A stretch of DNA of 64,000 nt from Ariolimax columbianus (taxonomy: Eukaryota > Mollusca > Gastropoda > Stylommatophora > Arionidae): positions 11,847,954 through 11,911,953 of the forward strand of contig JAVGWX010000004.1 in assembly GCA_036924085.1 (NCBI GenBank), read 5' to 3'. Positions 40,401 to 52,400 of this stretch are shown piece by piece. The notes beneath the pieces were generated by a model that saw nothing but the letters and a program-made list of their open reading frames with translations, made no database searches and was not told the origin of the DNA. The first letter of the stretch is position 1; each line of letters begins with the position of its first letter. Position numbers and translations under genes: made by a program.

Positions 40401-43400
40401 CTCAACACTTTCATCCTTTTTCCTTGAAGAAACTTATACCAATCTGGTATCTGTTATCATCATTGATTTATTTCATTTATAACTTGCCTCTATTATATTT
40501 CTAGCATAATTCTCAGATGAAAATTTGTTTTCATTGTGATATATATATATACCAGGCGTGTTCCAATCAAACTAGACCGAACTGCACCAAGTGAACATAC
40601 GTACAATGTTTGCCAGTCGTGTCATAGAACTTTGCATGCTCGTATTGACTAGATCAGTCACAAATGTACTCACATACTTAAGGATGCAGTATAACATGAG
40701 ATAATGTTGGTGGTCCTCATTTACAATGATGAACGATTTATTATAATATATATTATCATCATCAGGCTATTGAAGAAGTCGGATGTGTTGGACCAAAAGG
40801 TGCAGATATTGCAGTCAAGTTGTACACTACGACACAACGCATTGCGTTCTCTGGACAACATCCTGCTACTTGCAAAGAATTTTTCAGGGCTTGGTAGCGG
40901 GAGATTGAGAACGTACAAAGAAAAATCATCATTAAGTGCTCTGTCGGTTGGTGTTGGCGATTGTAGACCTCCATCTGGTTCTATCACATGTGTTGTTTAC
41001 CAACTCTGTTGATGATTGTCGCCCGTGCCATTATCTCAGACTGTACAACATCTTCTCTCTCTGTCTTCCTCTGTCTCTCTTTCCTGCTATCTTTCCCATT
41101 GTCACAATGTGCTCCAAACTGCCTCTTCTCATAACATGCTCGAAAAAGAATGTCTGCCTTGTTCTAATCCTTGCAATAAGTTGTCTTTGGAGTTTGTGCC
41201 TCTTTGTGTACTGCATCATTAGTTTTTCTTGCAGTCCATAAGATCTGCAGAATTTTTCTGTAAAACTAAATCTTTGTTGCTTCCAAAGACCTATGCGCTT
41301 GCTTGCTGATTGTCTATAGTTCACTGCCTTATGTCAGTACTGGTTCCATGTATAATCCAAGGACTCTCTTTCTCAGTCCCAGCGACAAAGTTTTGTTGCA
41401 CAATATCCCCTTCATGATCTAGAAGACCGAATTTGCTTGGGCTATTCTGCATTTTATTTAGTAATTGCATCTTCAATCTGATGTTGTGTATGTGCCCATG
41501 TATTTAAACGTGTTAACTTGTCTCAATTCAGTCCCCTTTGCTTTGACGCAACATTTTGAAGAGTCAGTTTTCTTAGCCACAACCATCACCTCTGATTTCT
41601 TTTTATTTAAACTGAGGCATTTGTTTTCACTATGCTGAATTAACATGTCTACCATTTCCTGCAAGTTGGTTTCATTCTGGGGTATCAATACAGTATTGTC
41701 AGCATATCGTAGATTGTTTATGTTCTGTCTGCCAACTGATACTCCTGGCATTGTCTGTATGTCTCTCAAGATAAACTCACTGTACAGAGATGTAGGGGTC
41801 TGGGCCTTGATGTCCCACCTACATTAATGGATGTGATGTGATGACATAGCCACTCTCATCCAGGATACAGTGAGGGCCACAAGTTATTGTCTGGCATTGC
41901 CTGTGCAACTGTGTCCATAGCAATACCTACTTGCTGGTGACCTTGTTGATAACTGAGTTTGCTATGGAGGGGGGGGGGGGGGGGGGGTTATCAAATACCT
42001 GGTGGTATAACCAAGAGTGGAGCAATTTGGGGCCCCACTAGGGTGACAGTACCCACCAGCAAGTGGACCACGCTCTAGCTGTCACCGACCCAAACCCCGA
42101 TCATGGGTTAAATGATTTACAGCCTGCCTTCTGCTTGTCTACTAACCTTCTCTTCATCTAATCAACAAAGTTCCTACAGAAGATTCATTTACTGTCTAGC
42201 AAATAAGATACTACCACATCAAAGGATGCAGGAGGAAACCATAGAACACACTGCTAGATGAGAGTTGTGAGCCTGAATAGCAAACTCATCTTGGAGAAGA
42301 AAACTTTTAACTCAAACCACTTAATGCATTGCAAAAGAGGTATTGGATTACTAAATGCTACCGGCGGAAGGTAATAGGAAACCACTGCCGCATTGGCTAT
42401 CCCAAGTTTCAACATAACTTAACGTCTTTATACTGGTTTAGAAGACTCTGCAGAGTCTGTGCACAACCAGTTTCATTTACATTACCCCACTCCAAAAGCT
42501 ATGCGCATCCAATCAATTCTTAAATGCATTAACCATCCCTGCCTCAACTGCCTCCAGTGGCAATGCATTCTAAGCATTCACCACTCTCTGACTTAAAAAA
42601 TATTTTATAATATCTAATTTGGACCTCTCTTTAGTTAAATTTGTAGCTATGCCCTCTTGTTCTTATGGGTGGCTGAATTTTGAAAAACTTGTTATAGTCT
42701 AATTTATCCATTCCTCAGATCATCATATAAACCTGTATTAAGTCACCTCGGGGGATTCCGTGGCGAAGTGGTTAAGCCGTCGGGCTCGTGATCAGTGGGT
42801 TCTACTCTGGACTCTGCCGTCTTTTTCAAGGGTGCTTGATGCGGAGTCCCCTGCATCTCGTAGTCACCCCCTAGTCATCTTGTCTTTGACTTGCCACTGG
42901 GGTCGGGCGGATGCGACGAAAGAGTGAAGATAAAAAGTAACGCAGTTAATCCTGGCTAAAAATAGCGCTAGCAAAATTAATTGTGCCATCATCGTCTACG
43001 ATGGACAGCGGCCTTTGCCATTTTTTTTTTTTGCAAGTCACCTCGAATTCTTCTCTCTTCTAGACAATGTAGGCTGGGTTTTTTTTTTAGTCTTTCCTCA
43101 TAACTATAATTCTGGAATCCCACTATCAGCTTTGTCGCTCTTGTTTGTATTCTTTCCAGCATGTTTATATCTCCTCCACACCTGTACACATTACTTTCAT
43201 CATGGAGTACTCCATTATGAATTGACACAACCTACATATACATATGTGTTATTCTAAAACATTTTATTGGTAAAACATTTTAAAATTCTTATACACAAAT
43301 GTAAATTATCAATTAATAATTTATTCTTTTCCTCAGTTAGCTAAAATAGCACAGGACGAGTCTCCGAACGTACATCCTGATGATGTACTTGACTACAACT

Positions 43401-46400
43401 GTACCTGCATCATTAATGGCAATTTCACCAACTTAAATGGCATCATCGTGCCTTACAATGAATCTTTAAATAATGGAACTTTCCAGAACTTCACTGATTT
43501 TGATGCATCTACCAAATACGACCGCATGACGTGCACCAAAGATAAGGGAACACTAGTTGGAACTGGATGTAAAACACCATTCTATGTTCCAGATGTTTTT
43601 TTCTTTTCTTGCCTGCTATTTCTTGGAACTTTCACATTGGCTATGTCTCTCAAGCTGTCTAGAAATGCTGCCTTCTTCCCAACAGTGGTAAGTTTTTATC
43701 ACTTCATTCAATTGTAGATGTTATTAGAGTGCACAGAACAATTGTATCTGTAGAATAAAATATGAAGAATAACAAGAGAGAGAGAAAGAGCAATGAGAAC
43801 TTAGGTCACTAATGAGTAACCTTTTATGTGGGTGTCAGTCGCTGCAAACTATTAAAAATACTATATATCATTGTTTGATATATTATATGAAACCCTGCCG
43901 AAGACAGATGTGTCGAACCGAAAGGTTCAAATATAGCAGTTAAGCTGTAAACTAGCGGTACAACGCAATTTGTTCTCCGGACTACATCCTGCAACTTGCA
44001 GTCCTGTTCAGGGCTTGGTAAAGGGACATTGAGAACGAATGCAGAAGAATAACAACAAAAATTTATATGAAACAGTCATTGATTTTTGTAAAGTGGAATT
44101 TATATTTTATTTGTATATATAATATGTTCAATTGTATGAATTCTACAACTGTACAATTATAATTTTTATTTTATGCTTCAAATTGAATTTATATGAATCT
44201 GGCATACTTTTAGTGCTATGACTTGAAACATGATGGACAAATTTGTGTGGGACTCACTGAACACAAAAGTTGCACATGCTTGATTTAAGTAAAGAATAAA
44301 AAGAAGTTAGAAGTGTAACAGAGAATAATGAAAAATAAAATGATCAAAGGAAAGAAAATAATGAAAAGACAAAATCCAATGAAATCCTGTGAAAAATGAA
44401 ATCAGAAAGAAAGAAGGACAAAGAGGCAAGTGAAAGAATATTATTAGACTATTCAGTAAAATATAACATTTGAGAGATTGCAGTCAAACTGAATATTGAT
44501 GCTGGCTGAAAAAAAGTCAAAGCTTGGGACTTATTGAGACAAAAATGAAAATGGACTTTGGAATACAAATTAGGTAAAAAAAACATAAGGTCAGTTGACC
44601 TGAGAGAAGAAGTGAACAAGTGAGTCTACGGATAATACATTTAATGAATTAAGAAGGGAAGCTACATTATGACAAATAACATCTACTTGATTCAAAGACC
44701 TAGACTGTTTTTTTTTACAATGAACACTCTGTTGTTGAGTTTATGTAGTTAATCTGACAAAGAAGCTGAATAATCTTGAAGTAATTAACAGTATCGCCAT
44801 TTTTCTCCAGGTGAGAGGAATTATGAGTGACTTTGCTGTGTTGATAGCAATTCTGAGTATGGTACTTCTGGACTTTATTGTGGGTGTTCGTACTCCCAAG
44901 CTGAATGTACCACGTGATTTTGCTGTAAGTATGACTTAATTAGGTTTCTTCTTTGTAAGGTAGGAAAGTCAAGAAAAATCATGAGAAGTTATTTATAAAG
45001 AATCATCAGTTTCATGTATATAAGGAATTGATGGGCATTGGACTGCTCAATAACTAAGTAAACATTTATAGTGACATAAATAATCTACATAGAAGAGATC
45101 AAAGTCTCATCTTTCAGTTCTGGACATACCAGAGTCAATAGCCACTTGAACCGCATGAATCCCCAGCACCTGTCCTTGTGCAGACATTGCTCTCATCCTG
45201 ATGAAACATCTACTCATTGAGTGCAAGGTGCTTGTGGACATGAGGAAAAGATTCTTAGAAGCACTGTCAACAATTGCCAACACTCTGTACGGAGCAGCGA
45301 AACAACTGGAGAAGACCTCCTGTATCTATATAAGAATTGCATTGGGCTGCCAAGAGCAGGCTTGCTCAGTAGCTATGTGATAAACAACATAGTGAGTGGA
45401 ACTAAAGGAAAAATATTAACTTCATGTTAATTTACATAGTACAGATCAATCATTCTACCAAAAAAAAAAAAAAAACAACCAAATATGAAAACTTGTACAC
45501 TAGACTAACATAAACAGTACTAGAGAGGAACATACATGCTGTGTATAAACAAATATTTGTCTAAATGTTTGTACATAACTTAACTTCATTATACTGGTTT
45601 AGAAGACTTTACAGAGTCTGTATACAACCAGTTTATTCCACTCTATCAATACTAAAAATAACCGAGCATCCAATTTACTTTTGAATTCATTAACTGACCC
45701 TGCCGCAACCACATCCTGTGGCAATGCATTCCAAGCATTCATTGCTCTCTGACAAAAATTTAGTTTTCTTAATTTCGAATATGTACCTTTATGTGTTTTT
45801 TTTCCCCAATATGTCCCATGCTTTGGCTTTTTTTTCCAGCCACCATCAGTATTCAGTTTGACTGCAATCTCTCTGATTTTACGTATTACTGAAGAGTCGA
45901 AAAATATTCTTTCACTTGCCTTTTTGTCCTTCTTTCTTACTAATTTCCTTTTTCATATGATTTCATTGAACTTTGTCTTTTCATTATTTTATTTTCTTTG
46001 ATCATTTTACTGCTCAGTATTCTGGACAGCATGTGTGCTGTTGTGAAGTAATTGTCAGAATTGTGTGTCTTATTCAATCAATCAATCAATCAAAACATGT
46101 TCAGCATCTTGTGGAGCATAGGTTTTTAATGAATACATGACATGTCAACAAATGTTGACCTGATCGTATTTATTGACATTTTTTTAGCTAAAAGTTTCTA
46201 CAGGATGAGGTAGCCAGCCCCTTGCCCAACCCTCCTTAGTTGCCTCCTACAACATTCCTGGCAGGTTACAGTGTTACTTTTCTTTGCTTCCCTTTTGGGT
46301 CCCTGTACAGATATAGACAGGTTTGATGCTTTGAGTATTTGTTGAAGACCTCTGCTCAGCAAGGACCTGAAAAAAGTATTAATTGATTTATTGATTGAAA

Positions 46401-49400
46401 TACCATAATTGTTTTAAAGTCTTGTCCCAACACTAAATTTACAAAAAGACTCTCAGTTCTTTCTTAAAGCTGGGGCCGAAGATGCAGCAGTGAATTAGCT
46501 GACATCTGCTAGGGGCTCATAGCTGGCTGCTTGCATCAGGGTTAGCGACTTACAGCTGACCAAGACCCTATTCTGCCTCCTCCAAGTGTTGGCTCTGGAA
46601 ACAAGCTGCACTAGCCACTAGTAGTAGTGGCTAAGGGATAGGGATCATATTGGGGAGGCAAAACCGGTTGTGTTGGGCAAAAAGGTACAGATATCGCAGC
46701 CTTGCTGTAAACTAGGATACTTCACAACATTCTTTTCAGGACGAGTACCGAAGACGAAGAAGATTAAAAAGTCTACAGTATCTTCTATGTGCCATTTTGT
46801 CCATTTTGCAGACAAAAGTTGTGGTATTTACAATGCATCTATTCTATATTTGCCATTCTGTATTAGTAACTTTATACTACACTGTATCTATTGTATTATT
46901 TGCATTCTAGAAATACATATTTTGTCTTAAGTTAATATTCATCTTTGAATTAGTACATTTTTAATTATATCAATAGTATGTCAATATTGTACACTGTATA
47001 TTTCAACATTTTTGTAAATACAGCATGTTTCTGCATGTACAGAACCAGTTGACTTAGATTTTGTCTCATTCACTAAGAGTAAACCAAGAGAGTGGCAGAA
47101 TGACTGACATTTTGCATCTTCCTCATGTCTTTGTACATTTCATATTGTAGCCAACCAACCCTGATCGTGTCTGGCTGATCAGCCCAGTTGGCCACAACCC
47201 TTGGTGGACGACAGTGGCGGCAATAATTCCTGCACTTCTGTGTACTATATTGATCTTCATGGATCAGCAGATTACAGCTGTTATTGTGAACAGGAAGGAA
47301 AACAAACTGCAGGTAAAAAACAAAATTATAACAGTTCTGTCTGACCCGATTTGGTAGGGACAGTCTGTGGATTCTTTTGTTGTCATATGCTTTTCTTGCT
47401 GACTTATCTGATCTTATTATTTCCTTTTGCCTGTAAGTGTATATGTTATCACCTAGTCTGCTGAATCTATTCAGTCAGTGACAATATAAGGAGATCTAAA
47501 GAGGACATGCCAGGAGTAAAAATAGGTTAATTACATAATATAAACATCTAGAATATATTGATGATATAGTTTTGACAGTAGAAATGAAAATTTGCCAACA
47601 GCCATCCTTGATATGGTAGCAACAGAAAGGGAAAATAGCTTAATTCACAAACAAGTGAGATATTATGGTTATCTCTAGAGGCAAACATTCTTTATAAAGC
47701 AGACATCAAAGTAAAGATGCCATTTAACTCTTTCAGGACTTTTCTTTTTAGGTTTGTACTAAATTAATTTTCAGCTGTAACAAAATTTCACTGCATATTT
47801 TTTACAACTGACTATTATACACCATAGCATTGACAAATATAGTACTTGTTACATATCATTGTTAAGAAAAATGGGTACAGAAAATGAAAAAAATTAGTAA
47901 ACTGCTATTTCATTATTTGAAAGAATAAATATGTTGTACCAAAAAAAAAATAATTAAGGGGTAGATAATTTATGTCATAATATTGTAACTCACCATAATT
48001 TTTCAATGGTCTGAATTGTTGATTTCAATTTGTCTGGCAAATTTTTCAGAAAAGAATCCAGTCCCTCAAAACACTCTTTATTTGATGCATTTATGTCCAA
48101 AAATGTTTAAATTTGGTACATTTTTCCTCAATAACCAAAATCAATAACAATATATAAACAAATTCACAACTTCCAGTATTTACAAGTTTTTTGTTTTGTT
48201 CTGCACAGCTGTGCTTATCTTGTGTGGTATTCTCTAAAACATAATTTAGCACACAGATGCAGCTTGTGCAAACAACCTGTGCAGTAATAGCTGCTTCGAT
48301 TTCTTTTTTCCGAGCAGCACAATGTACGCACGGTGAGTCTTTTCCATCATAGTCAATGAGATGGGCTGCACCCTGGTATCTCTCAAGCTACATGTTCATT
48401 GGTTTTCTCCCTGGCTTGGACAATAGAACAGCCTGAAGGCTGCTAGGTGTCTCTGCTCCGACTAACTGACAGAGTTCCCCTATCAGGATATCCTTGGTCT
48501 GCAAAGGGCAAATGCTTCTCGGTGTGAGGGCTGCTCACGGTGTACAAAATGTGGGCATTGAGTTGAGTAATTTCCATCACCCACATAAACACTTTCTTCC
48601 ACCACTTGACTGTGGTTTCCATAATAGGATATCATCTGGTCCGCTCTGTCACATCCATTCATTGAAAGGTGCAAATATAGCAGTCAAGCTGTAAACTAGC
48701 GGCACAACGCAATAGTACCTGTCAGCAAACAAATGGTGATGTCCTGTGATGCCTTCCAGTAGTTTGTCAAAAACTTTAACATGAGAAGAATTTGGGTCTA
48801 TTCTGGGTTTGTAAGCTGTGTCAGCTCCAAAATACACCAAGAGATTGAAAACATATTCTGTGATGGAGTCGCAGAGTCCGTAGGATTTGATGTGGTATTT
48901 TTTGGGCTTGCTAGGATTGTACTGTTTGTACTTAAATCGCCCCTTGTGACCTGTGACCATCTCATCAATACACATATTTTCAAATGGGTAGAAGGCTTCT
49001 TGGAAACGGGCAACGAGTGCAGTTACAAACAGCTCAATCTTGCATTTCCCTAGAGCATTTGGAACAGCTGCATGTAGCATTGATTGATAAATCAATAAAA
49101 ATTTGGTTCTGCTGAACATTGATCTAAGCCAGGGACTACTTCTGTGGGGATTGGTGTACCAATAATCTTTTATTGAGTTATTGCATTCAACCCCATAGCA
49201 ATCAGGATGGCCAGAAACTGTAAAAAAACATTCATATCAAGTGGTGTCCATTTGCTAAACATTGAATGTTTTCTTGCTGGTGTATTCATGTCACGTTTCT
49301 GCTGGGCATACTGATTGGCATTTGTTATGAGATTGTCAACAACTGGTTCTTTCAGCAAGGAGAGGTGAGCAATTTTTAGCCAGATTTAGTCTGCTGCCAG

Positions 49401-52400
49401 AATTTCATTTGTCTGAAGTGAGATGCTCCAATGGTCTCTCCATTTAAGGCATCTAATCTAAGTGATTTCTTAGCACTAGACCTACTATCGCTATAATTAC
49501 TATCCTCTGAATCATCAAGTTCTGTATCATAATCACTAACTAATAAGCTTTCAAACACAGCTCTAGCTTGTTCGGCACTGTATCGTTTTGGTCTAGTACC
49601 TGAAGTAGAAGCAGTGGGCGTGACCATTATTTTTTAGGAATCAACAAAACAGTTCAGCTACTTCAAAACACAAATATATCACTTAATTCAGTACCAAAAC
49701 ACACGTGGCTCAACTCAAATTTCACAACAGAAGCTATTCTAGTTCTGGTTGTAATTTTAAGTGGTCTGGTTAACATAAAACCCGAATCACGACTCTAAAA
49801 AACAAAAACCTATTTATCGGTTAATGGTCCTCTGAGGTTAAAATCAGACACCGATAAATCGGTCATTGGTCCTGAAAGAGTTAAAACTAGTCCACCAATC
49901 TGACTATGAAAGAACTTGATGCTACCATCCATTCCCTAAAACCAAGAAAGTCCCCTAAAAAAGGTGGGGTAACTAATGCCATGCTTATGAGATTATGAGC
50001 TGCTGCCAAGAAAGTACTCCTCGAGATCATGAACTGCAGCTGGAATCATACCACAATTGTGCTACAATTGTGGTAAGAAATGTGAGTGGTCACCTTCCAA
50101 TTTAAAACCAAACATAAACTGAATCCCAACAGCGACTGTCTCCTTAGCTGCACAGGCATGCTTATGGAAAGACTAATAAATACCAGACTCAGCTGGCATC
50201 TCAAAGAGAAATGAATTATCATACGCCAAGAAGCAGGCTTCAGGCAGTACAGGTCCACAGCCACAAAAGACCAAATCATCCACATGGCACCAAAAATGTA
50301 AGAGGCTTTCCAGGACAGAAAGCAGCATGGTAGAGGGAGAATGCATTTCACCAAGTGATGAAAGATGGGCTCCAAGCAAAAAGGCTACAAAATGGAGTAT
50401 GCAGGATTGGCAACTATCTAGATAACAGAACAGCTAGAGTGCAAACCATTAAAAGTGAAACGATGAACAAAGTGTCCCTACCCTACACTCTTCTTTATTT
50501 ACATAAATAACATAACTGAAAACTTCCATAAATGTACTCACAATTCCCTCTATGTGGATGATCAGACATGTGGGCCATTGAAAAACACATCACAACAGCC
50601 AGTGCATGAATGCAGGGCTCCTTGACAACCATTGAAACATGGTACAAAAAACTGACTACTAATGAAAATGAACAGAAAACAATACACACCATCTTCTGCC
50701 TATGAAACACACCACAGAAAAGCTCCAACTTAAGGGGCAAGCGATTCACAAGGAGAAAAACCCAACTAAATAGAAAAGCGACAAATGACCCAATTAAATG
50801 GACAAGCGAGCATATATTCAAACAAGGAAGAAACTTCAACTAAATAGACAATCAATACATGGGGAAGAAACCTTAACTAAATAAACAATGGATACACAAT
50901 GAAGTAACCCAAACTAGATAGTCATTGATACAGAAGGAAGAAACCTCAAGTTAATATACAAGCAATGCATGGGGCAGAAACTTTAACTAAATAAACAAGG
51001 GATACATAAAGAAGAAACCCCAACTTAATGGACAAACAATACACAAGAAAGAAACCCCCACTAAATGGTAATCGATACACAAGGAAGAAACCTCAAGTTA
51101 ATGTACAATTGTGTTAAGCAAAGTAACTTTGCAGTCCAGGCATAAAAAATAAATAATAAATAATGCTGCGCTCGCAAACACAGCCATTAAACCAATGACA
51201 GCAAGCTCTATCTGTCCGCTATGGAAAAGAAGATATTTTCCCAAGCTTACATGCAACGTTTTCAACATTGAAGACAAATATTCACAGACAGAATAGCAGA
51301 GAAGACAGATAGCCCCAAATACATCAACCAGCAATTTCCACCCAAATCCTGGACCCATGTATATACGGATGGATCAGCAAAAGATGTTGTAGAACTAAAA
51401 ATTATAATTGTGGTCTACGCAAGACCAATTGTCGTTGGGAAATGATACGACAATAACTTCAATGCTAAAGCTACAGCCCTGAGACATACAGCTGAAATCC
51501 TCATAAACCGCAATCAGTGGGCAGAAAAACAAATGTTTCAGTATTAACAGCCCTCAAGAACAATCACATAAATAAACTCAACACCCTAGCATACTCACTG
51601 GAGTGTTAGGCCCAGTGCTACAGAAGAAGTACAATTCAGTGGATACCAATCTACTGCAACATCCCAGGTAATGAAGAAGCATATAGACTTTCCAAAGAGG
51701 GAGGACTACTGCAATAAAATAACACAACAATATATGACCAGACAAAAGCAATTATTAAGGCCACTTACAGATCAAAATGGAATAGCGACCATGCTGACCA
51801 TATAGAAAATGATGCCCATCATCAACTCTTCAGGCGAGATCAGGTGATCAGCTTCCGGCCGCTCACAAGACATAACAGACAAATGTCATTTTTATAATAA
51901 ATTCAAGATTGACACTGCAGGCCTTTGTACTTATAGAGCTTCCATGACAGTGAAAGGAGTAGAATGTGGGAACAAACCAATGTCCTTCATGAAAAACTGT
52001 ATGGAAGTATACAGATCCTTGCATTGACTGCTGCCTTTGTTAGAGTCATTGAAGTGAAAGTTTGAAGAAAAAGAAAGAAGAAGAAACTAATCCATTCAGT
52101 TGTTGTTGTTGTGTAATGCCCACAATGACTAAATTTACCCTTTTGTTCGCCCTGAAAAGGACATTAAGTGATGGATTATAGTAGCTTTCCTCACATCCCG
52201 AGCATGTTGATGAAGGTGGACCGCAGTCCTCCAGGCAGTTGTGCTATACTTGACTTCATCTGCGTGACGCTCACTGATTACGGGGATCACATCGATCCAC
52301 ATCTCGTCAGCCAGGCTGCCTTGAAAACAGCATATTTCCAGGCAACGCTACATGGAAGAGAGATTGTGGTGTTGGTCAGTGTATTGACCCTAACACGGTG

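Larger units (their letters stand above)
47724..49884 (-). mobile_element. piggyBac transposon with perfect 12-bp inverted repeats
   Basis: TTAA (47724-47727) + ctctttcaggac at the left and gtcctgaaagag + TTAA (49869-49884) at the right: identical inverted repeats flanked by the TTAA target site. Near the right end atcggttaatggtcct and atcggtcattggtcct repeat, a subterminal motif. The 2.16-kb element carries a transposase on the minus strand and a nested SINE-2 scrap (48660-48715). It sits in the intron before exon 13. Confidence 0.95.

Noticed and set aside
42751..42830. A tRNA-Ser/Leu gene.
   Set aside because: The B box is degenerate, the 3' acceptor half is absent, and the unit is flanked by an 11-bp duplication, so it is a SINE.
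48781..49053. Plus-strand 90-codon frame across the piggyBac region.
   Set aside because: It is the antisense shadow of the transposase reading on the minus strand.
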